DNA of 64,000 nt from Streptomyces sp. NBC_01498 (GTDB lineage Bacteria; Actinomycetota; Actinomycetes; Streptomycetales; Streptomycetaceae): NCBI RefSeq assembly GCF_036327775.1, contig NZ_CP109598.1:4600001-4664000 (forward strand). Direction: 5' to 3'. The notes below the pieces were generated by a model that was given only the letters and a program-made list of their open reading frames with translations, was not told where the DNA came from and did not search any database. Shown in pieces: positions 50,327-58,356 of this stretch. Position 1 is the first letter of the stretch. The number at the start of each line of letters is the position of its first letter. A program made the translations under genes and the position numbers.

Positions 50327-51238
50327 CTACTTGACCGCCCCCGCCATGACCCCGGAGACGAACTGCCGCTGGAACATGAAGAACACGGCCAGCGGAATGA
50401 TCATCGACAGGAAGGCGCCGGGCGCCAGCACGTCGATGTTGTTGCCGAACTGCCGTACCTGCTGCTGGAGGGCGACCGTGATCGGCGGGGACTCGGAGTC
50501 CGCGAAGATCAGGGCCACCAGCATGTCGTTCCAGACCCAGAGGAACTGGAAGATGCCGAGCGAGGCGATCGCGGGACCGCCGAGCGGCATCACGACCCGG
50601 GTGAACAGCCGTATCTCGCCCGCGCCGTCGAGCCGCGCGGCCTCCAGCAGCTCCCTCGGGATCTCCGCGAAGAAGTTGCGCAGCAGGAAGATCGCGAAGG
50701 GCAGACCGAAGGCGACGTGGAACAGCACCACGCCGAACGTCGTCTCGAAGATGCCGATCTCGCCGAAGAGTTCGGAGACCGGGATCAGCGCCACCTGGAC
50801 CGGGACCACCAGCAGACCCACGACCAGCATGAACCACCAGTCGCGGCCGGGGAATTCCATCCAGGCGAAGGCGTAGCCGGCGAGCGAGCCGATCACCACG
50901 ACCAGCACGGTCGAGGGGACCGTGATCATCACCGTGGACCAGAGGGAGTTGATGATGATGTCGTTGGAGAGCAGCTCCGAGTAGTTCTCGGTGGTCAGCT
51001 GCGCCGGCTTGGTGAAGACCTGCCACCAGCCGCTCGCCGCGATGTCCGAGGAGCCGCGCAGCGAGGAGAGCAGCAGACCGATCGTCGGCATCAGCCAGAA
51101 CAGGGCGACCAGGACGAGGAAGACCTGGACCACGCCGCTGCCGGCCCGGCCGGCGATCCGGGACGCCAGGGACGCCTTCGGCCGGGCGGCGGGTGCCGTG
51201 GAGGCTGCCTTCCCGACCGGGATGTCAGTCGTGGTCAT
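50327..51238 (-). CDS. Carbohydrate ABC transporter permease (MalG type)
   Basis: A 303-residue inner-membrane subunit with about six helices. It carries the EAA loop that contacts the ATPase ('IPRELLEAARLDGAGEIRLFTRVVMPLGGP') and the family ending 'FMFQRQFVSGVMAGAVK'. The ATG at 51238 overlaps the stop of the first permease gene (ATGA), which decides the start. It is the last gene of a leftward importer operon (binding protein, permease 1, permease 2). No ATPase is encoded nearby; Streptomyces CUT1 importers commonly share the MsiK ATPase encoded elsewhere. The sugar is unknown. Confidence 0.95.
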   Translation of the reverse strand: MTTTDIPVGKAASTAPAARPKASLASRIAGRAGSGVVQVFLVLVALFWLMPTIGLLLSSLRGSSDIAASGWWQVFTKPAQLTTENYSELLSNDIIINSLWSTVMITVPSTVLVVVIGSLAGYAFAWMEFPGRDWWFMLVVGLLVVPVQVALIPVSELFGEIGIFETTFGVVLFHVAFGLPFAIFLLRNFFAEIPRELLEAARLDGAGEIRLFTRVVMPLGGPAIASLGIFQFLWVWNDMLVALIFADSESPPITVALQQQVRQFGNNIDVLAPGAFLSMIIPLAVFFMFQRQFVSGVMAGAVK

Positions 51239-52599
51239 CGGCGGTTCTCCTTCTGCATCCGGCGAATGTTGAAGAGCATCACCGGGATCACGAGCAGCAG
51301 GAGGAATACGGCGATCGCGCTGCCCACGCCGACGTCGGCGTCCGTGCCGAACGACGAGCGGTAGAGCTGGAGGGCCAGCACGTTCGCGTCGTCCTGGGAG
51401 GAGCCCGGCGCGATGATCAGCACCAGGTCGAAGATCTTCAGCACATTGATCATCAGGGTGACCATGACGACGGCCAGCACCGGGGCGAGCAGCGGGACGG
51501 TGATCCTGCGGAACACGTTCCACTCGTTGGCGCCGTCGACCCGCGCGGCCTCCAGGAGTTCCCGCGGCATGCTCGCCAGACCGGCGCCGATCAGCACCAT
51601 CGCGAACCCGGCCCACATCCACAGATAGCTGCCGATGATCGCGGGGGTGACGAGGGACGGGCCGAGCCAGTCCACGCCGTTGTACGGCTCCCTGAAGTTG
51701 CTCTCGGGCAGCTGGAGTACGGCACCGTCGGCCGAGGCCGGCAGGGTGAACGTACCGTCGGAGGCGGCCGTGGTGGACGCGACGACCTTGCCGTCCTTGA
51801 CCGCCTCGATCTTCAGGCCGCCCAGGCCGAGTTCCTTCGGGTCGACGACATTGGGCTTGCCGCCGCCGCCCTTGGTGAAGTCCAGCCAGGCGGTGCCGGA
51901 TATGCCGTCGCCGCCGCCCTCGGCCGTCTTCGCGGGCCGGGCGTCGGACGGCATCTTCCCGGCCGGTACGCCGATCAGCGGGATCAGCGCCGGGCTGCCC
52001 GCCGAGACGGGCTCCTTGGTGACGAACGAGCCCTTGGCGTCGCCCGCCTTCAGCGGGTGCACCGGCAGCGGGCGGGCCTTGGGGTATCCGGCGGACTCGG
52101 CGAAGGTGTCGTGCACGCCCACGGCGACGGCGTTGGCGATGCCGCGCTCCGGGGCCTGCTCGTACACCAGCCGGAAGATGATGCCCGAGGCGAGCATCGA
52201 GATCGCCATCGGCATGAAGACGATCAGCTTGAACGCCGTTCCCCAGCGCACCCGTTCGGTGAGTACGGCGAAGATCAGACCGAGGGCGGTGGCCACCGTG
52301 GGGGCCACGACCACCCAGATCAAGTTGTTCTTGATCGCGGTCCGGATGGTGTCGTCGGCGAATATCTCCACATAGTTGTCGAATCCGGCGAACGCGTCGC
52401 CGGACTGGTCGAAGAACGACCGGTAGACGGAGAACCCGATCGGGTAGACCACGAGCGCGCCCAGCAGGATCAGCGACGGCAGCAGGAACGCCATCGCCAG
52501 ACCTTTACGTGTGCCTGTCACGCTCTTGCGCTTCCCCCCGGCGGGGGGCGGGGGCGCCGGCACCGCAGTGCCGGCACCCCCCGTTTCCTTGGTCTTCAC
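51235..52599 (-). CDS. Carbohydrate ABC transporter permease (MalF type) with large inserted domain
   Basis: At 454 residues it is some 140 longer than ordinary permeases of this kind (about 300). Helices at about 34-58, 93-115 and 123-146 are followed by a hydrophilic insertion at about 160-305. Within the insertion, 235-288 ('GTAWLDF...LGLGGLKIEAVKDGKVVASTTAASDGTFTLP') resembles Ig-like/SdrD-B or carboxypeptidase-regulatory domains. The rest of the permease then resumes ('IIGSYLWMWAGF', EAA loop 'MPRELLEAARVDGANEWNVFRRITVP'). The insertion should lie outside the membrane and could touch the binding protein or the substrate. It begins 4 nt after the binding-protein stop. Confidence 0.94.
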   Translation of the reverse strand: MKTKETGGAGTAVPAPPPPAGGKRKSVTGTRKGLAMAFLLPSLILLGALVVYPIGFSVYRSFFDQSGDAFAGFDNYVEIFADDTIRTAIKNNLIWVVVAPTVATALGLIFAVLTERVRWGTAFKLIVFMPMAISMLASGIIFRLVYEQAPERGIANAVAVGVHDTFAESAGYPKARPLPVHPLKAGDAKGSFVTKEPVSAGSPALIPLIGVPAGKMPSDARPAKTAEGGGDGISGTAWLDFTKGGGGKPNVVDPKELGLGGLKIEAVKDGKVVASTTAASDGTFTLPASADGAVLQLPESNFREPYNGVDWLGPSLVTPAIIGSYLWMWAGFAMVLIGAGLASMPRELLEAARVDGANEWNVFRRITVPLLAPVLAVVMVTLMINVLKIFDLVLIIAPGSSQDDANVLALQLYRSSFGTDADVGVGSAIAVFLLLLVIPVMLFNIRRMQKENRR

Positions 52600-52603
52600 C
52601 GCG

Positions 52604-54016
52604 TCAGCTCGTGTACGCCTTGGCGGCGTCCGCTTCCAGGCGCTGCTGGGCGCCCTTGACGTCCTTCGGGTTCTTCAGGAAGTCCTGAAGCGCCTTCCAC
52701 TCGCCCTTGCCGGGGGTACCGCCGAACGACTGCGGCATCTGGTCCGACATGTCGAAGCGGAAGTCGTCACCGGCGTCGATGAGCGCCTTGGCGATGTCAC
52801 GCTGCACGTCGTTCGGGTACGCGGCGCCGTCCAGGGACTTGTTCGGCGAGACGAAGCCGCCCGCCTCCGCCCAGATCTGCGCGGCGTCCGTGGAGGCCAG
52901 GAAGGTCAGCAGCGCCTGCGCGCCCTTGCTGTCCGTCAGCGCCACGGCCGCGTCGCCACCGGTCACCACGGGGGAGTCGGCACCCACGGCCGGGAACGGG
53001 AAGACCTTGGCGTCGGTGCCGACCTTGGCACCGGCCTCGGTCACGTTGACACCGGCGAAGTCCGCCGAGAAGACCATCGCGGCCTTCGGCGCGTCACCGC
53101 CGGTGAACGTCTGGGTGACGGAGGCGGGGAACTCGGTCTGGAGCGCGCCGTCCGCGCCGCCCGCCACCAGGGCGGGCTTGCCCCACACCTCGGCGAGCGT
53201 CGTCAGGGCGGCGGCCACCGAGGGGTCCGTCCACTTGATCTCGTGCTTGGCGAGCTGGTCGTACTTCTCCGGACCGGCCTGCGAGAGGTAGACGTTCTCG
53301 AACCAGTCGGTGAGGGTCCAGCCGTCGGCGCCGCCGACGGAGACCGGGGTGACGCCCGACGCCGAGATCGTCTCGGCGGTCGTCAGGAGGTCCTTCCAGG
53401 TCTTCGGCTCGGCCGCGCCCGCGTTCTCGAAGGCCGTGTTGTTGTACCAGACCAGCGACTTGTTGGCGGCCTTGAAGTACACGCCGTACTGCTCGCCGTC
53501 CACGGCGCCGAGGTCCTGCCAGCCCTGGCTGTAGTTCTTCGCCAGCTGCGCCTTGGCCTCGGCCCCGGCGGGCTTGGCCCACTTCTTCGCGACGGCCTGG
53601 GTGATGGCGCCGACCTGCGGCAGCATCGCGACGTCCGGCGGGCTGCCGCCGGCGATCTTGGTGCCGAGGAAGTTGACGATCGGGTCCTGCGCGGGGACGA
53701 ACGTGACGGTCGCCCCGGTCCGCTTCTCGAACTCGTCCAGGACCTTCGTGAAGTTGGCCTGCTCGGGGCCGGTCCACACGGCGGCGACCTCGATCTTCTC
53801 GCCGTCCAGTTTGGGCAGTTCGACCGTGGTCGCGGGCTTCTTGCTCTCGGCTCCCGCGTCCCCCTTGTCGTCGGAGTCGCCGCCACCGCATCCGGTGAGC
53901 ACCACGGCGCCGACGACCGCGATGGCGACCGCCGCTCTCCGTGTTCCCCGCGTCCCCCGTGCCGGTGAACCTGCTCCTGCTCCAAATGCCTTGCGGTCAT
54001 TAAGAGTTGTACGCAT
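52604..54016 (-). CDS. Extracellular sugar-binding lipoprotein of ABC importer
   Basis: A 470-residue family 1 solute-binding protein. The signal peptide ends in lipobox LTGC (C43), followed by a Gly/Asp/Ser linker. The mature part has family features: 'EIEVAAVWTGPEQANFTKVLDEFEK'-like start, 'GSPPDVAMLPQVGAI', 'YGVYFKAANKSLVWYNNTAFENAG' and 'LLTFLASTDAAQIWAEAGGFVSPN'. It captures the sugar for the two permeases encoded behind it. The ATG at 54016 is preceded by AGGAGAGACGGGG. A candidate promoter (54123-54151) and an 18-bp palindrome (54054-54071) lie upstream, and no regulator gene is adjacent. Confidence 0.94.
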   Translation of the reverse strand: MRTTLNDRKAFGAGAGSPARGTRGTRRAAVAIAVVGAVVLTGCGGGDSDDKGDAGAESKKPATTVELPKLDGEKIEVAAVWTGPEQANFTKVLDEFEKRTGATVTFVPAQDPIVNFLGTKIAGGSPPDVAMLPQVGAITQAVAKKWAKPAGAEAKAQLAKNYSQGWQDLGAVDGEQYGVYFKAANKSLVWYNNTAFENAGAAEPKTWKDLLTTAETISASGVTPVSVGGADGWTLTDWFENVYLSQAGPEKYDQLAKHEIKWTDPSVAAALTTLAEVWGKPALVAGGADGALQTEFPASVTQTFTGGDAPKAAMVFSADFAGVNVTEAGAKVGTDAKVFPFPAVGADSPVVTGGDAAVALTDSKGAQALLTFLASTDAAQIWAEAGGFVSPNKSLDGAAYPNDVQRDIAKALIDAGDDFRFDMSDQMPQSFGGTPGKGEWKALQDFLKNPKDVKGAQQRLEADAAKAYTS

Positions 54017-54053
54017 AACTGCCCCGTCTCTCCTGTGCGCGTGCGGATCTTGA

Positions 54054-54071
54054 CGCATGTTTACGCATGCG
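54054..54071. promoter_or_regulatory. Candidate operator of the sugar importer operon
   Basis: CGCATG-TTTACG-CATGCG is a perfect 6-6-6 inverted repeat lying between the predicted promoter and the binding-protein start codon. It is a plausible site for a LacI- or ROK-type repressor, none of which is encoded in the window. It does not resemble the remembered DasR or CebR operators. Confidence 0.45.
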
Positions 54072-54122
54072 GACCGACGCCCCGAGCGAGTCGACGACGC
54101 CGTCCTGTGTCCCGTGCGGTAA

Positions 54123-54151
54123 GTCCTACGCGCCGTGACCGCAGGCCGCAA
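54123..54151 (-). promoter_or_regulatory. Candidate promoter of the sugar importer operon
   Basis: On the minus strand, TTGCGG (54146-54151) and TAGGAC (54123-54128) are spaced 17 nt apart. This would give a leader of about 100 nt that contains the palindrome at 54054-54071. Confidence 0.5.
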
Positions 54152-54647
54152 TACTGTCCTGGGCTTCAATTCGAAGATCGTGATGGGCTCGTGACGTGGT
54201 TTACGGACGTAGGGGTAATTTCAGAGAGGTGAAGGCACGGCCAGGCCCCGAGGTCTGGACCAATCCGGCCGCCGAATGCGGGATGTCCGCTTTCGGTCAC
54301 CGTCCCGCCGCCCGGAGAACACCCGGAAGGCACCCCGTACACCCGGCTTCCCCGCCGGACCGCCCGGACACCTGGCACTGTCCGGAAAGCCGGCCCCGTC
54401 GGACCCCGTACGGCGGGTGCCGGGCCCTGGCCTGAACCTCCCGCCCGGCGGGCCCCGTTCGGCGGGCGCGCACGCCGGGCGCGTCGGCGGAGCGGGTGAA
54501 GCGCACGCACTACGGGGCGGTTTGTCCATCTTGTGGGGGCGTCGCGACCTGTGCGTACCCCGCCCCGCCGGCGGACCGGCCGGAGCGGGGCGGGGCGTGC
54601 GGATCGGGGCCCTGCAACGGGGCCGGGGCCCGGCCCGGGGGCAGGGC
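54152..54647. other. Gene-free spacer
   Basis: Between the importer promoter and the end of the FHA-FtsK gene no coding pattern is convincing. Near its right end an 8-bp stem (54608-54615 with 54641-54648), with further GC pairing possible in the loop, touches the FHA-FtsK stop codon and may terminate that leftward gene. Confidence 0.5.
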
Positions 54648-57600
54648 CTACACCGGTCCCAGCGGGCCGACCGGTACCGCGGAGACCGAACGCGCCGCCC
54701 GCTCCAGGGCACTCGCCAGCAGGGCCAGATCCGTCGGCCCGTTCCCCAGCTCACGCACCGGCCTTCGGGCCGGCGGATCACCCATGCGCTCCCACTCCAG
54801 CGGAACGACGGTCGGCCGCAGCGTCGCCGTACGCGGAATCCGCCCGGTCACCCGCCCGCCCTGGAACGGCGTCACCTGACCGTCCGGACGCCCCAGCCTG
54901 CCGCGGCCCGGCAGCGGATCGTCCGGGCCGGGCGAGGGCAGCGGGGTGTCCAGCACCGCCCGCAGCCGGGTCCGGGCCGCCAGGTCCGTCTCCGCCGTCC
55001 GGTCGGGGCGGGCCGAGGTGGCGACCAGATGCACGCCCAGCCGTTCGCCGTCGCGGGCGATCGCCTCCAGCGCCCGCACCACCGAACCGGCCGCCGGGCG
55101 GCCCGGACTGCCCAGCGCGGGCGCGACCAGCGCGTCGTAGTCGTCGACGAGGACGACGAGCCGGGGGAGGAGCGGGCCGGGGCCCGGCTCCCCGCGCGTA
55201 CGGGACACGCCCTGGCGCACCCTGACGCCGCCCGGCTGCGCACCGCCCGGACCGCCGGCCGCCGGTGACCGCTCCGGGCCGCCCGGCCCGGTGCCACCGG
55301 ACCTGCCGTCCCCGGACACCTGCTGCTCGAACCGCTCACGCGGCGCCCCGCCCCGCTCGGCGGGCCCCGGCGCGCGCTGGCCCACCATGCGCTCCGCCAC
55401 CTCACGGCGGTTGTGCCACTCGGCGAAGTCCAGCCTGCCCAGCACCTCCGCGCGCCGCTTCAGCTCCGCCCCCAGCGCCCGCGCGAACTCCCGCATCCGG
55501 ACCGGGTCCGACGCCACCAGGTGCTCCGTCACATGCGGCAGCTCCGTACAGGCCCCCAGCCCCTCGCCGCGCTCGCCGCCCGCGCCGTCCACCAGGAGCA
55601 CCCCCAGCCGGTCCGGGCGCCCGCCCGCCGCCAGGGACGCCGCGACCGCCCGCAGCGACTCCGTACGACCACTGCCCGGGGGCCCCTCGATCAGCAGATG
55701 CGGGCCCTCCTCCACCAGATCCACCGTCACCGGGCCGTGCGGCCCCGTGCCGAGCACCGCCGTCGCGCCGTCCGCCGCCGACGCCCAGCGGGCCATCAGC
55801 GAGGCGGGAGTCGCCCGCGCCAGCCCCAGCTCGTCCAGCAGCCGGGCCGACCGGGGCAGCGCCGCCGCCTGCCGGCCGCGGCCCGGCGCGCCCCCGCCCG
55901 CCTCCGTACGGAGAGGCGCGAGCGCCCGGCCGAAACGGTCGGCCCACGCCGTCGACACCGCGTCCACCGCCGCGAGGGCGCCCTGGCCGAGGGGCTGCCC
56001 CACCGTCGCACGGAGCAGCCGCAGCGCCGTCGCCACATCGCCGCTCAGCACGGCCATCGCCCCGCACTCACGGAAGACCACCGAGGCGGCGCAGGCCGTC
56101 TCGTACGTCGCCGTGACCGGGGACAGCGCGGAGGCCGCCGGGGTCTCCGCCAGACACAGCACATGCACGCCCGCCACCGCACCGGCGCCCGCCAGCCGGG
56201 CCGCGCGCTCCCGCAGCGCCGCCGAGCCGGGATCGCCGTCCAGGACCAGCAGCGTCACCGGCCCCCGGTACCGCCGGGCGGACTCCGCGACCGACACGTC
56301 GTCCGCCGACGCCCACGCGGTGCCCAGCGGGCCCTCGTCCAGCCGGCGGGTCAGCTCGTCCAGCCGGGCGGCGGCCTGGTCCCGGTCGTACGCGAGGAGC
56401 AGCCGGCAGTCCTGGCCGTGCGCCGGACGGGTGTGCGGCAGCCAGCCGAGCCAGCCCCACTCCCGCTTGCGCCGCTCCAGACCCGTCGCCCGGTCCGCGC
56501 TGACCAGCACGATCTCCAGATCGGCGGGGGAGTGCAGGGCGGCGAGCTGCGCCACGACCGACCGGGCGAGGCCGGTCAGCCGCTCCCGGGGACCCGCGAG
56601 GCCCAGCGAACCGGCCTCGCGCAGACCCACCGTCACCGGGACCACGGGCGCCGCGCCCGGCCCGCCGCTCTCCGCCGTGCCCAGCCGGACGACGAGCGAC
56701 TCCGGGTGCCGGGGGCCGCGCTCCCAGAGCCGGGGGCCGGGGCCCAGCGCCGTCATCAGTACGGAGGCGGGGTCGGGCCACGTCTCGTCCAGCGGCGCGC
56801 GGCCCGCGCCGGGGTGGCCGCCGGCCACCGGGGTCTCCTCGTCACCGGGGAACTCCTCGTCCCGCGTTCCGGCCAGCCGCCGCGCCCAGGCGCCTATGCC
56901 GCGCCGTCTGCCGGGGCCCTCCGGCAGCTCCGTGCCGCGCGTGGGCGTGCCCTGACGGCGGGAGCCGGGCGCCCGGCTGTGCCCCTGCGGGCCGTCGTCC
57001 GCCGCGCCGTGCGTCGTCTCGCTCTCCGTGCGGTCGTGCGCGGGGCGCCCGCCGCCCGCGCCGGGCTGCGGCACGTACAGCGCGTCGCCGTACCGGGTGT
57101 CGGCCTCCGAGCGCGTGCCGCGCGGATCGGGCACGCGCGGGGTGACGGCGGGGCCCTCGTGGCCGTACGCGTGCACGGTCCGCCCTCCCGGGGCGCTCCC
57201 CGCGTCCGGGCCCGAGCGCGGGCCGCCGTACGTCCCCGACACCGCCGGCCGGTCGCGGGACAGCCTTGCCCCGGCGTCCTCGCCCCCGGCCCGCCCGGCT
57301 TCCGCGCGGCCGACCCGCAGATGCCCCTCCCCGTCCGGGGTGGCCGTCAGCGCCGGCATACCGCCGCCGGAGGTGAGCCGCAGCGCGGACTCGCCCAGCC
57401 GCAGCAGCGCGCCCGGCGGCAGCGGCACCGGCCGGGACCCGACCCGGCCGCCCTCGAGCGTCGTGCCGTTCGTGGAATCCAGGTCCGCCACCGACACCCG
57501 GCCGTCCTCGGACACCGTCACCGCGCAGTGCAGCCGTGAGACGTCCGGATCGTCCAGCGGTACGTCCGCGTCCGCCGACCGGCCGATCCGGATCTGTCCG

Positions 57601-57941
57601 CCGTGCAGCAGATGCACGCCGCCCGCGTCCGGCCCCGCGACCACATGGAGCTGCGCCGGGACGTCGTCGGCGGGCGCGTCGTCCTCGCCGGGAACCTGGA
57701 GGGAGAGCACGGCGCCGTCCACCAGCGGCGGCTCGCCCAGCGTGCGGCGCTGCGCGTCCAGCCGCTCCCGCCCCGCGTACAGCACGACGGTGCCCGGGAC
57801 GTCGGGCCCGGCGGCGGCCGAGGCCAGACCGGAGGCGACGGTGGCGAGCGCCGTCCCCGCCGGGGCGGTGACGAGCACGTCGCACGCGCGCCCCACGGGA
57901 TGGCCGCTGCGCGGCGCGAGGACGGTCAGCCGGATCTGCAT
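54648..57941 (-). CDS. Ubiquitin-like + FHA + FtsK/SpoIIIE-type ATPase (EssC-like)
   Basis: A 1097-residue protein from the ATG at 57941. Residues 1-85 look like a YukD/EccD-type ubiquitin-like fold ('LGEPPLVDGAVLSLQV'). The FHA domain (about 116-190) has G120-R121, 'SRLHCA' and N158-G159 of 'DSTNGTTL', so it should bind phospho-threonine. A ~190-residue disordered Gly/Arg/Pro-rich section follows. Two FtsK-like ATPase modules come next: a degenerate one, then one with the P-loop 'GPPGSGRTE' (Arg instead of Lys) and Walker B 'LVVLVDDYDAL'. The layout is that of EssC/EccC type VII secretion ATPases, but no esx or other secretion genes are adjacent. The gene diverges from the kinase gene pkaA, a likely source of its phospho-ligand. 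Confidence 0.9.
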   Translation of the reverse strand: MQIRLTVLAPRSGHPVGRACDVLVTAPAGTALATVASGLASAAAGPDVPGTVVLYAGRERLDAQRRTLGEPPLVDGAVLSLQVPGEDDAPADDVPAQLHVVAGPDAGGVHLLHGGQIRIGRSADADVPLDDPDVSRLHCAVTVSEDGRVSVADLDSTNGTTLEGGRVGSRPVPLPPGALLRLGESALRLTSGGGMPALTATPDGEGHLRVGRAEAGRAGGEDAGARLSRDRPAVSGTYGGPRSGPDAGSAPGGRTVHAYGHEGPAVTPRVPDPRGTRSEADTRYGDALYVPQPGAGGGRPAHDRTESETTHGAADDGPQGHSRAPGSRRQGTPTRGTELPEGPGRRRGIGAWARRLAGTRDEEFPGDEETPVAGGHPGAGRAPLDETWPDPASVLMTALGPGPRLWERGPRHPESLVVRLGTAESGGPGAAPVVPVTVGLREAGSLGLAGPRERLTGLARSVVAQLAALHSPADLEIVLVSADRATGLERRKREWGWLGWLPHTRPAHGQDCRLLLAYDRDQAAARLDELTRRLDEGPLGTAWASADDVSVAESARRYRGPVTLLVLDGDPGSAALRERAARLAGAGAVAGVHVLCLAETPAASALSPVTATYETACAASVVFRECGAMAVLSGDVATALRLLRATVGQPLGQGALAAVDAVSTAWADRFGRALAPLRTEAGGGAPGRGRQAAALPRSARLLDELGLARATPASLMARWASAADGATAVLGTGPHGPVTVDLVEEGPHLLIEGPPGSGRTESLRAVAASLAAGGRPDRLGVLLVDGAGGERGEGLGACTELPHVTEHLVASDPVRMREFARALGAELKRRAEVLGRLDFAEWHNRREVAERMVGQRAPGPAERGGAPRERFEQQVSGDGRSGGTGPGGPERSPAAGGPGGAQPGGVRVRQGVSRTRGEPGPGPLLPRLVVLVDDYDALVAPALGSPGRPAAGSVVRALEAIARDGERLGVHLVATSARPDRTAETDLAARTRLRAVLDTPLPSPGPDDPLPGRGRLGRPDGQVTPFQGGRVTGRIPRTATLRPTVVPLEWERMGDPPARRPVRELGNGPTDLALLASALERAARSVSAVPVGPLGPV

Positions 57942-58356
57942 CGCCGTCGGCGGTCCCTTCTGCGCGGGGTGCCCGGCAGGGGTGCTGCCCTGTGTGAATC
58001 CCCCCACCCGGCACCGACACCTCGTCCGGTACAGGTCGGCACGGACGGTGAGCGAACGACCCCACACATCGAGTGCTGGATGGCATCTTCGCATCTGCCA
58101 CGGACAATCCGTCCACGGACCAGGAGCAAGTGATCTTGAATGGTCGACTGTGGGTGCAAAAGTGCGTGGTTGTGGGCGTGTTGGGGTCAACCGTGGTCCC
58201 GGCGGGTACCCGTGACGGGCAACCGCCGGGACGAACCGCGCGTCTTCCTCTCGAACACGACCGCGACGGGAAACCGGCCGGGACCTCTACAGTGGGTCGG
58301 ACACCGGGGCGGCCCCGGGACCGTGCAAGGACCACCAGCAGCAGGGAGCGCATGAC
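57942..58356. other. Divergent regulatory region between FHA-FtsK and pkaA
   Basis: 415 nt without a convincing gene. TACAGT at 58288-58293 is a possible -10 element for pkaA with a leader of about 60 nt. A ribosome-binding site GGGAG lies 8 nt before the pkaA GTG. AAGGGA lies 12 nt before the FHA-FtsK ATG. No clear operator was found. Confidence 0.5.
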
